DNA of 64,000 nt, taken from contig NZ_BDCG01000022.1 of NCBI RefSeq assembly GCF_001613385.1, positions 62,001 through 126,000 on the forward strand. The letters run 5' to 3'. This document shows, one piece after another, positions 15,634 to 23,903 of this stretch; the stretch's first letter is position 1, and each line of letters starts with the position of its first letter. The notes beneath the pieces were generated by a model. The model made no database searches. It was not told the origin of the DNA and was given only the letters and a program-made list of their open reading frames with translations. Origin of the DNA: Nocardia flavorosea NBRC 108225 (GTDB taxonomy: Bacteria > Actinomycetota > Actinomycetes > Mycobacteriales > Mycobacteriaceae). Made by a program: the position numbers and the translations under genes.

Positions 15634-16461
15634 CTACTGGAACGCCGCCGAGTTGCGTACCGCCCACTCGGCGAAAGTGTGCGGTGCCCGGCCCAGTACC
15701 TTTTCGACGTCCGGGCTGACCTGCTGTAGTGCGGGTGCCGGGCTCCCGAGTATGTCCAGTGTGGATTCGACCACCGGCCCGGGCATGAACTGCGCCATCC
15801 GCTCCGTTGCCTGCGCGCGCGACAGTTCGGTGAAACGTATCGGTTCGCCCAGCGCTGCGGCGAGGGCGGCCGCCTGCTGCCGGGGGGATACCGGCTCGGG
15901 GCCGGTGAGTTCGTAGATCGTGCTGTCGTGGCTGTCGTCGAGCAGGGCAGCGGCGGCCACCGCGGCGATATCGACCGGATCGATCACCGGCAACGCGATA
16001 TCGGCGAACGGCGCCGTGACGGTCCGCTCGGCGCGCACCGATTCCGCCCATTGCAGTGCATTCGAGGCGAAGTTCCCAGGGCGCAAGATCGTCCAGTCGA
16101 GACCGGAATCCCGCACCGCCGCTTCCGCGTCCGCGGGATGATTTCCGGTGCCGACCCCTTGTGAGGACAGCAGTACCACTCGGCGCCCGCCCGCGCTGCG
16201 GACCGACTTCACGACTTCGGCGAGATCTCCGCCCGCGCCGAGAAAATCGCCGGAAGTCAGCAGAAATACGGTATGGGCGCCCGTGAGAGTGGGAGTCAAT
16301 TCCTCCGTCCGCAGCAGGTCGGCCCGCCGATACTCGACACCGGCGGGGAAATCCGCTGCCTCCGCTGCCCGCGAGACCGCCCGGACCTCTGCTCCCGCCG
16401 CGGCCAGCGCCTGTACCAGCGGTCGTCCGACATTGCCGGTCGCTCCCGTTATCACGATCAT
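15634..16461 (-). CDS. NmrA-like NAD(P)-binding protein
   Basis: 275 residues. The N-terminal Rossmann motif MIVITGATGNVGRPLVQALA gives the GxxGxxG dinucleotide loop. VVLLSSQGVG and LDWTILRPGNFASNALQWAE are typical of the NmrA/TMR subgroup of atypical short-chain dehydrogenases. The active-site Tyr-x-x-x-Lys is not evident, so it may be a redox sensor or a reductase with altered chemistry. It is divergent from an HxlR regulator and probably controlled by it. Confidence 0.85.
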   Translation of the reverse strand: MIVITGATGNVGRPLVQALAAAGAEVRAVSRAAEAADFPAGVEYRRADLLRTEELTPTLTGAHTVFLLTSGDFLGAGGDLAEVVKSVRSAGGRRVVLLSSQGVGTGNHPADAEAAVRDSGLDWTILRPGNFASNALQWAESVRAERTVTAPFADIALPVIDPVDIAAVAAAALLDDSHDSTIYELTGPEPVSPRQQAAALAAALGEPIRFTELSRAQATERMAQFMPGPVVESTLDILGSPAPALQQVSPDVEKVLGRAPHTFAEWAVRNSAAFQ

Positions 16462-16491
16462 GTTTTTCCTCTCGACTTCGGTGATGCGACG

Positions 16492-16512
16492 CTACTATTC
16501 GAAAGACAGTAG
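16492..16512. promoter_or_regulatory. Candidate HxlR operator
   Basis: CTACT (16492-16496) and AGTAG (16508-16512) are inverted repeats with an 11-base spacer in the 87-base gap between the NmrA-like gene and the HxlR gene. The arms are short, so support is moderate. Confidence 0.4.
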
Positions 16513-16548
16513 GTACCTAGAGGGAAGTATTGGAGGTAGGGCACTATT

Positions 16549-16950
16549 GTGACCGAAACCACAGCCTGGAACCCGGACGTGGAGATCGCTCCGGAGAACG
16601 CCTGTCCCATCGCACCGGTGGTCGATGTGGTGTTCAGCCGCTGGACCACGCCGATCCTGTGGGTGCTGCACTACCGCGGGCCGCACCGCTTCGTCGAACT
16701 CCAGCGATCGATCACCACGATCACCCCGAAAGTGCTGACCGAACGGCTCCGGCAGCTCGAACGCGACGGGTTGATCACGCGCACATACCATCCGGAGGTT
16801 CCGCCCCGGGTCGTCTACGAGATCAGCGAGTTGGGCAGCAGCCTGGCGCCGCTGTTCGCGGCCCTGGCCGACTGGTCGGTCAACCTCGCCGAGGTCGAGC
16901 GGGCGCGCCGCGCCTACGACGCCGATCGGCAAACGCGCCGAAAGCGCTGA
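16549..16950 (+). CDS. HxlR-family winged-helix regulator
   Basis: 133 residues from GTG 16549. Cys19 sits just before the winged helix (PENACPIAPVVDVVFSRWTT), the position of the redox-active Cys in HypR/QorR-type HxlR proteins. The core continues LTERLRQLERDGLITRTYHP and VYEISELGSSLAPLFAALAD. Together with the divergent NAD(P)-binding gene, this suggests a quinone- or aldehyde-responsive switch. The ribosome binding site is weak: GGAGG lies about 14 bases upstream. Confidence 0.85.
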   Translation: MTETTAWNPDVEIAPENACPIAPVVDVVFSRWTTPILWVLHYRGPHRFVELQRSITTITPKVLTERLRQLERDGLITRTYHPEVPPRVVYEISELGSSLAPLFAALADWSVNLAEVERARRAYDADRQTRRKR

Positions 16951-17015
16951 TCGCGGCTCCGGCGGTCGTCCCCGCGCGGCGGAGAACGTCCGGCGGTCCC
17001 GGCTAGAGTCGAGCC

Positions 17016-17723
17016 GTGGGCGGTTACCGCGAGTACCGGCCGCCGACCGGATCGGAACCGGTGGTGGCGTGCGTGTGGAACAGCGACGCTCTCCTCGCCG
17101 GTACGCAGCGAGTCATACCGGACGGATGCGTCGACCTGGTGTGGCTCGGCCGGCGCCTGCTGGTGGTCGGCGCCGATACCGAGCCGATGCTGTGGCCGAC
17201 GGTCGGCGAGACAGCCGAGGGCCTCCGGTTGCGGCCGGGAACCGCCGGCCGTGTTCTCGGCGTGCCCGCCGACGAGGTCCGCGATCGGCAGTTGCCGCTG
17301 TCCGATCTCTGGCCCGCGGTGGCCGACTGGCCCGATCGCCCCGAAACCGCGGACCCGGCGGCCCGGCTGCGGCTGCTGACCGAAGCCGTACTGCACCGCA
17401 AGGCCGAACCGGATCCGTTGATCGGTGCCGCCGTGCGCCGGCTGGTCGTCCCCCGGGCCCAGGTCGCGGCCGTGGCCGCCGACCTGGGCATCAGTGAGCG
17501 TCACCTGAACCGGCGGGTTACGGCGGCCGTCGGGTACGGGCCGAAATTCCTGGCCCGGGTTGCCCGGCTGCGGCGGCTGGTCGCGGCAGACGGGGAATCG
17601 CTCGCGGAGCGCGCGTACGCGGCAGGCTACGCCGGCCAGGCGCATATGACCGACGAAGTACGGCACCTCACCGGCCTCACTCCTGTCCGATTTCTGGAAG
17701 ACGCCACACTCACAGCTGCCTAA
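17016..17723 (+). CDS. AraC-family transcriptional regulator with N-terminal DUF6597-like domain
   Basis: 235 residues from GTG 17016. The N-terminal domain has the pattern RVIPDGCVDLVWLGRRLLVV, typical of the small AraC subgroup with a DUF6597-like domain. The C-terminal double helix-turn-helix runs over about residues 145-230 (VAAVAADLGISERHLNRRVT, then LAERAYAAGYAGQAHMTDEV and TGLTPVRF). It is 11 bases upstream of the toroid protein gene, so the two are probably co-transcribed. Confidence 0.88.
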   Translation: MGGYREYRPPTGSEPVVACVWNSDALLAGTQRVIPDGCVDLVWLGRRLLVVGADTEPMLWPTVGETAEGLRLRPGTAGRVLGVPADEVRDRQLPLSDLWPAVADWPDRPETADPAARLRLLTEAVLHRKAEPDPLIGAAVRRLVVPRAQVAAVAADLGISERHLNRRVTAAVGYGPKFLARVARLRRLVAADGESLAERAYAAGYAGQAHMTDEVRHLTGLTPVRFLEDATLTAA

Positions 17724-17734
17724 CCTCCGGGTAC

Positions 17735-18589
17735 ATGAGCATCGACCTCGCAGCGGCCCGGCACTACATCGAGTCCAGTGCCCGTGTCCTGGAACGGCAC
17801 CGGCTCTCCGTACTCCTCGACGGCAGCCCCGTCGACCCCGTCCGCACCGCGCTCGCGGCCTACCGCAACCCCGACGGCGGATTCGGGCACGCATTGGAAC
17901 CCGATGTGCGATGCCCCGGCAGCCAGCCGTCGGCGGCACTGTCCGCGCTGGAAATACTCGCCGAACTGGATACGGCCGCAGATCCGATGGTCACCGGGCT
18001 GGCCGGCTGGATCGCCGGTATCGCCGACCCGGACGGCGGTGTGCCGACCGTCCTGCCGTCGGCTACCGGCCACCCACACGCCCCGTGGATGGCACCGGAT
18101 CCGGAGGCCGGATTCCTCACCTACGCCCTCGCTGCCGCCCTGTGGCGGCTCGGAGTGCAGCATCCATGGCTCGACAAGGCGACAACATGGTGCTGGCACC
18201 GGATCGACGCCGCCGAGGCCCCCGCCGGTTACACCGTGAAATTCGCGCTGCAATTCCTCGATGCCGTACCCGACCCCGTCCGCGCCGCCGCGGCCGTCGA
18301 ACGTTTCCGGTCCGCGATCCGCGCCGACGGCACGGTCCCGGTCGAAGGCGGTGTCGAGAACGAGCAGATCGGCCCGCTCACATTGTCTCCGCATCCGGCG
18401 GCACCGAGCCGGGTGTTGTTCGACGAACATACGATTGCCGTGGAACTGGACCGGCTCGAGGGTGAGCAATTGGACGACGGCGGCTGGGATTTCGACTTCC
18501 TGCACTTCACGCCCGGTCAGACCGTGGAATGGCGTGGCGTGGTGACCCTCGGCAATATCAGCACGCTGCGCGAACACGGCAGAATCTGA
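17735..18589 (+). CDS. Alpha-toroid (squalene-cyclase/prenyltransferase-like) protein
   Basis: 284 residues. Repeated QW-like segments (YRNPDGGFGHALEPDVRCPG, IADPDGGVPTVLPSATG and LDDGGWDFDFLHFTPG) indicate a helical toroid of the terpenoid-cyclase/prenyltransferase superfamily, but at less than half the length of a cyclase. The catalytic DxDD motif of squalene cyclases is not seen. It may be a small alpha/alpha-barrel enzyme or binding protein of unknown role. It follows an AraC regulator by 11 bases. Confidence 0.72.
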   Translation: MSIDLAAARHYIESSARVLERHRLSVLLDGSPVDPVRTALAAYRNPDGGFGHALEPDVRCPGSQPSAALSALEILAELDTAADPMVTGLAGWIAGIADPDGGVPTVLPSATGHPHAPWMAPDPEAGFLTYALAAALWRLGVQHPWLDKATTWCWHRIDAAEAPAGYTVKFALQFLDAVPDPVRAAAAVERFRSAIRADGTVPVEGGVENEQIGPLTLSPHPAAPSRVLFDEHTIAVELDRLEGEQLDDGGWDFDFLHFTPGQTVEWRGVVTLGNISTLREHGRI

Positions 18590-18853
18590 TCCGTATCACG
18601 CAGCCGTGAACTCGCGGCGGCGGTATGGCGACCTCGGCACGCTGCCGCTGGAGCTCGCGCGAGAGTGTTGCCCGTGGCACGACAGCGATCGTCCGGTCGC
18701 GCGACGCAAGGAAAGCCCGCTGGATGCCGGGCATCCCCCTCGAGGTGGCGCTCACCGCAGCCCGGCGATGTGACGACCGCGTTCTCGGCTCGCTTCCGGA
18801 CGGCGAACGCCGACGCGTGGGACCGACCGGACAACGCCCGGACGGATCCGGCG

Positions 18854-20023
18854 TCAGCTGCCGTCATCCCGAAGCTGCTGATGGAGGACGGCGGCGCGGA
18901 GCGTGAGGTGGTTGCGTTCGGCGAGGTTCTGCGCTCGGTCGGCGGCCTGTACATAGAGCCGCGCGGCCGTGGCGATATCGCCGGCCCGTTCGTGGAGGTA
19001 AGCCGCGGATGCGGTGTATCGGGGGAGTTCCGGGTCGAGTCCGGCGAGCGCTGCGAGACCCGCCTGCGGGCCGTCGGCCTCGCCGACGGCCACCGCACGG
19101 TTGAGCCGGGCGATCGGGCTGCCGGTGATCCCGACCAGCTCGTCGTACCATTCGACGATCTGCACCCAGTCGGTCTCCTCCGCTGTCTGCGCATCGGCGT
19201 GCAGTGCCGCGATCGCCGCCTGCGCCTGGTACTCGCCGAGCCGGTCGCGGGCCAGGGCCGCCTGCAGGATCATTACGCCCTCGGCGATCAGGTCCCGGCG
19301 CCACAGCTCCCGATCCTGTTCGGCCAGCGGAACCAGGCTGCCGTCGGCGCGAAGGCGGGCCGGGCGGCGGGCATGGTGCAGCAGGAACAGTGCCAGCAGG
19401 CCCGCGACCTCCGGGTCGCCGGTGGTGGCGGTGAGCTGGCGGGTCAGCCGGATCGCCTCCGCGGCCAGGTCGATATCACCGCTGTATCCCTCGTTGAACA
19501 CCAGGTACAGCACCCGCAGCACCGTGCGCAGATCGCCGGGAGTATCCAGCCGGACCTCGCTCACGGTGCGTTTGGCCCGGCTGATCCGCTGCGCCATGGT
19601 GGCTTCGGGGACGAGGTAGGCCTGCGCGATCTGGCGGGTGGTGAGACCACCGACCGCTCGCAGGGTCAACGCCACGGCCGAGGCGGACGTCAGCGCCGGA
19701 TGCGCGCACAGGAAATACAACCGCAGCGTCTCGTCCTCCGCCGCGGCGGGCCCCGCCGCCGGTTCTTCGGAAACCCGCAGCTCACGGTTTCGGCGTGCGG
19801 ATTCGGAGCGGGCCAGATCCACGAAACACCGCCACGCCGTGGTGATCAGCCAGCCCTTGGGATCGTCGGGCTGCCGCCGCGGCCAGGTATCGACGGCCCG
19901 CAGCAGCGCCTCCTGCACGGCGTCCTCGGCGGTCGCGAAATCCGCCCCGCGGTGGACGAGGGCCGCCAGGACACCGGGGATCAGGTCCCGCAGCCGGCCC
20001 GCGTCCAGCGCGTCGGCGGTCAT
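18854..20023 (-). CDS. ECF42-type RNA polymerase sigma factor
   Basis: 389 residues from ATG 20023. Region 2 is at about residues 25-90 (HRGADFATAEDAVQEALLRA, then PKGWLITTAWRCFVDLARSE). Region 4 follows (RQIAQAYLVPEATMAQRISR). A long C-terminal helical, TPR-like domain comes next (EYQAQAAIAALHADAQTAEE, then RLNRAVAVGEADGPQAGLAA), characteristic of the ECF42 group, which lacks an anti-sigma factor. Its start shares one base with the stop of the upstream DGPF/YCII gene, the standard ECF42 partner. Confidence 0.9.
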   Translation of the reverse strand: MTADALDAGRLRDLIPGVLAALVHRGADFATAEDAVQEALLRAVDTWPRRQPDDPKGWLITTAWRCFVDLARSESARRNRELRVSEEPAAGPAAAEDETLRLYFLCAHPALTSASAVALTLRAVGGLTTRQIAQAYLVPEATMAQRISRAKRTVSEVRLDTPGDLRTVLRVLYLVFNEGYSGDIDLAAEAIRLTRQLTATTGDPEVAGLLALFLLHHARRPARLRADGSLVPLAEQDRELWRRDLIAEGVMILQAALARDRLGEYQAQAAIAALHADAQTAEETDWVQIVEWYDELVGITGSPIARLNRAVAVGEADGPQAGLAALAGLDPELPRYTASAAYLHERAGDIATAARLYVQAADRAQNLAERNHLTLRAAVLHQQLRDDGS

Positions 20024-20430
20024 CACTCGGTGACGGTCGGCGGGGCGGTCAGGAACGGGCGTACCTCGAGCCATTCGTGGATCGGTTTCCCGCCCGCGCC
20101 GGGCGCCGCGGACAACTCGCCGGCCAGTTCGACGGCGCGGTCGTAGGAGTCGACGTCGATGATCATCCAGCCCGCGATCAGGTCCTTGGTCTCCGCGAAC
20201 GGGCCGTCGGTCACCGGCGGTTTGCCCTCGCCGTCGTAGCGGACCCACGCGCCCTCCGGCGCCAGAGCCTGACCGTCGACGAATTCGCCGGTGCTCTCCA
20301 GGCGGTCCGCAAAATCCCGCATATATCGCATATGTGCCTCGATCTCGGCCGGGGTCCACCGGTCCATCGGCACATCGTTGACCGACGCCGGAGCGCCGCG
20401 GTAATGCTTGAGGAGCAGGTACTTCGCCAT
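20023..20430 (-). CDS. YCII/DGPF-domain protein paired with the sigma factor
   Basis: 135 residues. The small YCII-like ferredoxin fold (MAKYLLLKHYRGAPASVNDV) includes the DGPF motif in VTDGPFAETKDLIAGWMIID. ECF42 sigma factors are known to sit next to DGPF proteins and to drive their transcription. The stop and the sigma-factor start overlap (TGATG), so the two are co-translated. The biochemical role of DGPF proteins is unclear; a stress or metabolite-binding function is a guess. Confidence 0.9.
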   Translation of the reverse strand: MAKYLLLKHYRGAPASVNDVPMDRWTPAEIEAHMRYMRDFADRLESTGEFVDGQALAPEGAWVRYDGEGKPPVTDGPFAETKDLIAGWMIIDVDSYDRAVELAGELSAAPGAGGKPIHEWLEVRPFLTAPPTVTE

Positions 20431-20510
20431 GGATTCTCCCTTCGGATGTCCGACCCTGGTTGGTCGATCACACCTGGGACGGAGCCGTTACGACGTTCTC
20501 GACATCCACG

Positions 20511-20524
20511 CCGGAAATTTCCGG
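20511..20524. repeat. 14-bp perfect palindrome upstream of the DGPF/sigma operon
   Basis: CCGGAAATTTCCGG is self-complementary and lies about 80 bases upstream of the DGPF start. A T-run follows on the plus strand, which would suit a terminator only for rightward transcription, and no rightward gene ends here. A protein-binding site is more plausible. Confidence 0.35.
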
Positions 20525-20546
20525 AACTTTTTTACCGGGTCTGCGA

Positions 20547-21200
20547 TCAGGCCTCGCTGGGCTGCACGATGACGAATCCTTCACCGTCGAGACGCAGCTG
20601 GAACGCCTCGCCCGAACCACCACGGACCATCGAACCGAAACTCTGCGAACGATTCAACGAGGTCTGCAACTGCGCGCTCCACCCGACCACCGCATCGGTG
20701 TCCACGAAAACCGGCGCCTGCGGATGCACCGGAATGATGATCGGTGTCCCCGCGCACACCAGCCCGAGCCGCCCCTGCCCGGTGAACACACAGTTGAACA
20801 GCCCGCCACCGGCCATCCCGACGCCCTGCACCATCCGGATGTCGTACTGCAGGCTCGAATCGAACACCAGAATATTGCGGCCGTTGATGGTGAGCGCATC
20901 GCCGGGCACCAGGTCGACCAGGAAACAGTTCCGGTCGAAATGCGCAAACCACGCCTCCCCTTGCCCCCGCACCGACATCAGCGGCACACCCTCACCCGTG
21001 AGTGCCCGCTGCAGGAACTTCCCGACCCCCTGTCCCTTCTTCTCGAACTGCAGGCTCCCGCGGAACGCCACCATCGACCCCTGCCGCGCGAGGCACTCGC
21101 CGTTCACGGCGTACTTCAATGCTTTCGTGCTCTGCGCGGTCAACCCGGGCGCGGTCGCGGGCTGGGCCATGTTCTCGTTGGCGAAGATCTCACTCTGCAT
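20547..21200 (-). CDS. AIM24-family protein
   Basis: 217 residues from ATG 21200. It has the TRAP-like beta-helix pattern of AIM24 proteins (LKYAVNGECLARQGSMVAFR, GWSAQLQTSLN, VRGGSGEAFQLRLDGEGFVI). In yeast the homologue stabilises mitochondrial membrane complexes; bacterial copies are of unknown function and usually cytosolic. There is no signal peptide. It stands alone between the sigma-factor operon and a long gap with a possible micro-gene. Confidence 0.85.
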   Translation of the reverse strand: MQSEIFANENMAQPATAPGLTAQSTKALKYAVNGECLARQGSMVAFRGSLQFEKKGQGVGKFLQRALTGEGVPLMSVRGQGEAWFAHFDRNCFLVDLVPGDALTINGRNILVFDSSLQYDIRMVQGVGMAGGGLFNCVFTGQGRLGLVCAGTPIIIPVHPQAPVFVDTDAVVGWSAQLQTSLNRSQSFGSMVRGGSGEAFQLRLDGEGFVIVQPSEA

Positions 21201-21455
21201 ACCGCGATCCTGCCGCAACTGTCATCGCCATGGGCGGGAGTGGTCTGCGAAATGCTGCCGGCATCACCTGTGGCGTTCGGCCTGTTCGACCCGGTCCCAC
21301 CGCGGCCGGCTGGATGAACTTGCGCGCGGCGGGGCGCCGGGGCACCGCGCATCGTGGCGGGAGCCGCTGCCGCCGGCCGGCCCGGGGGAGTAACGATTTC
21401 TTCTCGGTGATCGAAAAGTTCAGCAGCGCACATATTTAGGAGTGTGACGCCTGGT

Positions 21456-21486
21456 CGGAGGGTAATCGGTAGATGGACGCCCTCCG
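21456..21486. repeat. Stem-loop upstream of the micro-gene
   Basis: CGGAGGG (21456-21462) and CCCTCCG (21480-21486) can pair across a 17-base loop. The element lies 33 bases before the 23-codon frame and might shape its 5' UTR. Confidence 0.35.
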
Positions 21487-21519
21487 GCGACCGAGTTCGA
21501 CGATCGAAGAGAGACCGTT

Positions 21520-21591
21520 ATGCCTGGCTTCCTGAAGTACATCATCTTTCTCAACATGCTGGGCGTGCTCGCCGGGTACCCCACCTGGTGA
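21520..21591 (+). CDS. Possible 23-residue hydrophobic peptide
   Basis: ATG 21520 to TGA 21591 encodes a peptide beginning MPGFLKYIIFLNMLGVL and ending AGYPTW. The central stretch is long enough for one membrane helix, with a single Lys near the N-terminus and an aromatic C-terminus. The upstream sequence is purine-rich (GAAGAGAGA), though not a classical ribosome binding site. It lies in an otherwise empty 476-base gap before the SDR gene. It may be a small membrane protein, a signalling peptide or chance. Confidence 0.4.
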   Translation: MPGFLKYIIFLNMLGVLAGYPTW

Positions 21592-21677
21592 TTCCTGGGG
21601 CCGGCCCGCCGATCGGTTAGATTGGCGGTTCCGCCTGGACCTTGCCGGGCGCCCGGGTTGTCGAGGATAGGGGTCGT

Positions 21678-22481
21678 ATGACGAAGACCGCGCTGGTGAC
21701 GGGGGCGTCGTCGGGGATCGGGCGGGCTACGGCCGCGCTGCTGGTGGAACAGGGTTACCGCGTGATCGGGACCAGCCGGAATCCGGATTCGATCGCGGCC
21801 TCGGCGCGGGTTCCGGAGGTGGAGTATCGCGCGCTCGACCTCACCGATCCGGCCGGTATCGAACAGTTCGGGCATGAGCTCGGGCCGGTGGATGTGCTGG
21901 TGAACAATGCGGGGGAGAGCCAGTCGGGCCCGATCGAGGAACTGCCCCACGACGCTGTGACCCGGATATTCCAGTTGAACGTTTTCGGTGCGGTGCAGTT
22001 GACGCAGGCAGTCCTGCCGGGAATGCGGGAGCGCGGGTACGGGCGGATCATCATGGTCGGGTCCATGCTGGCGAGTTTCCCGCTGGCCTACCGGTCCTCG
22101 TATGTGGCGACGAAGGCGGCGATCAAGGGTTTCGCGGACGCGGCACGGTTGGAGACGGCGCCGTTCGGGGTGTGGATCAGCACCGTCGAACCCGGGTCGA
22201 TCGCGACCGGGATCGGGGAGCGGCGCACCAAGTACATCGCCGAGGATTCGGTGTACGCGGCGGATTTCGCGACGATGATCAGCAATCTGGATCGTAATGA
22301 GCGGGCCGGGACGAGCCCGGACGACGTGGCGCGCACGATCGTGCGCGCGATATCCGCGACGAAGCCGAAACCGCTGTATGCCAAGGGTAGCCGGGCGCCG
22401 ATCGTCTTCCTGCTGCGGCGGCTGTTACCGGCGGCGGTGATCGAGAAGGTCGTCGCGCGGAGGCACGGATTGAAGCGCTGA
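21678..22481 (+). CDS. Short-chain dehydrogenase/reductase
   Basis: 267 residues from ATG 21678. It is a classical SDR: TGASSGIGRAT nucleotide loop at about residues 8-18, NNAG at about 79, catalytic Ser (GSMLASFPL), and Tyr-x-x-x-Lys as YVATK at about residue 148. Arg after the Gly loop (GTSRNPDS) favours NADP. The C-terminus is extended and basic (FLLRRLLPAAVIEKVVARRH), perhaps membrane-associating, as in ketoreductases acting on lipids. The DUF72 gene follows after 8 bases. Confidence 0.9.
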   Translation: MTKTALVTGASSGIGRATAALLVEQGYRVIGTSRNPDSIAASARVPEVEYRALDLTDPAGIEQFGHELGPVDVLVNNAGESQSGPIEELPHDAVTRIFQLNVFGAVQLTQAVLPGMRERGYGRIIMVGSMLASFPLAYRSSYVATKAAIKGFADAARLETAPFGVWISTVEPGSIATGIGERRTKYIAEDSVYAADFATMISNLDRNERAGTSPDDVARTIVRAISATKPKPLYAKGSRAPIVFLLRRLLPAAVIEKVVARRHGLKR

Positions 22482-22489
22482 GGCCGGAT

Positions 22490-23317
22490 ATGCGTTTATC
22501 CGTGGGTTGTGCCATGTGGACACACGCCGAGTGGCCGGCGACGGGTGACACACTGCGCAGTTATGCGAGCTGGTGTGATGCGGTGGAGGGCAACACCACC
22601 TTCTACGCGGTGCCGGCCCGGCGCACCGTGGAGACCTGGGCGCAGCGGACCGCCCCGGATTTCCGGTTCGTGATCAAACTGCCCAAAACCGTCACGCACG
22701 AACGCCGGCTCTCGGGCGTGGACGCTGAGCTGAACGATTTCCTGCACACCATGGAGCCTCTCGGGTCCCGGATGCATGCGCTGTGGGTCCAGCTGCCCGG
22801 TACCTTCGGGCCGAACGAGCTGGGGTCGCTGGCCGGATTCGTCCGGCAGGTCCCGGCCGGTCTGCGGGTGGCGGTGGAGGTGCGGCATCCGGCGTTCTTC
22901 ACCGACGACGATGCGGCGAACCGGCTCGAACGGGTACTGGGCCGGGCGGGGGCGGAATGGGTTCCGTTCGATACCACCGTTCTGTTCGCGGCGCGGCCGG
23001 CGAGTTCGGCGGAGTACGAGGCGCAATCGAAGAAACCGCGGTTGCCGCGGCGGATGCGGGCGCTCACCGAGAGCCCCATCGTGCGATATCACGGCCGTGA
23101 CGATCCCGAGGTGACGATGGCGGGCTGGCGGCCCTGGGTGGAGCAGGCGGTCGAATGGTTGCGGGAGGGGCGTTCGCCGACGGTCTTCCTGCACACCCCG
23201 GACAATGCGTCCTCCCGGGATCTGGCGCGCCGTTTCCACGACGAGGTCCGTGTCCATGTCCCGGACCTCGCACCGTTGCCCGACCCGGCCGAAACCGAAC
23301 CGATGACGCTGTTCTGA
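22490..23317 (+). CDS. DUF72 TIM-barrel protein
   Basis: 275 residues. MRLSVGCAMWTHAEWPATGD, then EGNTTFYAVPARRTVETWAQ and FRFVIKLPKTVTHERRL are the standard opening of DUF72 proteins. VAVEVRHPAFF and SPTVFLHTPDNASSRDLARR follow. The family adopts a TIM barrel related to xylose isomerase-like enzymes and has no settled function. It lies 8 bases after an SDR gene in the same direction, so an operon is likely. Confidence 0.9.
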   Translation: MRLSVGCAMWTHAEWPATGDTLRSYASWCDAVEGNTTFYAVPARRTVETWAQRTAPDFRFVIKLPKTVTHERRLSGVDAELNDFLHTMEPLGSRMHALWVQLPGTFGPNELGSLAGFVRQVPAGLRVAVEVRHPAFFTDDDAANRLERVLGRAGAEWVPFDTTVLFAARPASSAEYEAQSKKPRLPRRMRALTESPIVRYHGRDDPEVTMAGWRPWVEQAVEWLREGRSPTVFLHTPDNASSRDLARRFHDEVRVHVPDLAPLPDPAETEPMTLF

Positions 23318-23339
23318 CGGTTTCGCGCCGCATCCCGAT

Positions 23340-23705
23340 TCAGTTCACCGTGAGCAGCGCCGCGGCGGCGAGCGTCTCCACCCAGAAGTAGAACCAGGTC
23401 GGATAAAACGCGGCCGGAGCATCGAATACCCGCGAAATCACCCGGCCCGCCGCCATCCCGGCCAGTGCGACCGCGACCGCGAGTACCACGCCCCGCCCCA
23501 GGTCGCCGGTCGTCGTCGCCGACCAGAACAGTGCGGCGGCAACCGCGAGACCGAACCCGCCGTACACCGCCCTCACTTCGGAGCGTCCCGGCGTGGTGCC
23601 GACGGCGATGCCGAAGGGGCGCACGAGCCGCGCGGGCGCGGCGAGGGCGTACAGGCCCATTCCCGTGAAGAAAAGACCCGCTGCTGTCAGAACCACTGTT
23701 CGCAC
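23340..23705 (-). CDS. DUF4345-type small membrane protein
   Basis: 121 residues from GTG 23705, chosen because AAGGAGG lies 4 bases upstream; an in-frame ATG at 23774 would add a polar stretch. Four membrane helices are likely (VVLTAAGLFFTGMGLYALAA, AVYGGFGLAVAAALFW, VVLAVAVALAGMAAGRVI, FYFWVETLAAAALLTV). The pattern suits DUF4345 proteins of unknown role. It is divergent from the GMC oxidoreductase, with palindromic operators between, so the two may share control. Confidence 0.75.
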   Translation of the reverse strand: MRTVVLTAAGLFFTGMGLYALAAPARLVRPFGIAVGTTPGRSEVRAVYGGFGLAVAAALFWSATTTGDLGRGVVLAVAVALAGMAAGRVISRVFDAPAAFYPTWFYFWVETLAAAALLTVN

Positions 23706-23796
23706 TACGCCTCCTTGCAACGCTTCCGTCGCTCGATCTTCGAGCACCGGCGCTGCGGGCGCTTCCGTAAACATGCGGCACCGAGCACTGACAAGT

Positions 23797-23820
23797 GAAC
23801 AATTGTTCTAGACCAGAACA
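23797..23820. promoter_or_regulatory. Overlapping palindromic operators before the GMC gene
   Basis: GAACAATTGTTC (23797-23808) is a perfect 12-bp palindrome. It shares bases with TGTTCT-N5-AGAACA (23804-23820), a second perfect inverted repeat, giving three alternating half-sites. No regulator gene is adjacent. GAAC-N4-GTTC resembles LexA boxes, but the flanks do not fit. Confidence 0.5.
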
Positions 23821-23853
23821 CCATTATATCGCAGGGTATTGCTTTATAAGTGA

Positions 23854-23865
23854 GCGAATATTCGC
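23854..23865. promoter_or_regulatory. 12-bp palindrome near the GMC start
   Basis: GCGAATATTCGC is perfectly self-complementary and lies 38 bases before the GMC start, downstream of AT-rich TTTATAAG that could serve as a -10 region. It may be a second operator. Confidence 0.35.
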
Positions 23866-23903
23866 ACATCGTGGTAGAAATCGGCTGTAGCGAAGGGACA
23901 ACC

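Noticed and set aside
20511..20535. Palindrome plus T-run as an intrinsic terminator
   Set aside because: The T-run suits rightward transcription, but both neighbouring genes are transcribed leftward, so nothing would be terminated.
23797..23808. LexA (SOS) box
   Set aside because: GAAC-N4-GTTC fits the core, but the flanking C and G of actinobacterial SOS boxes are missing and neither neighbour is a DNA-repair gene.
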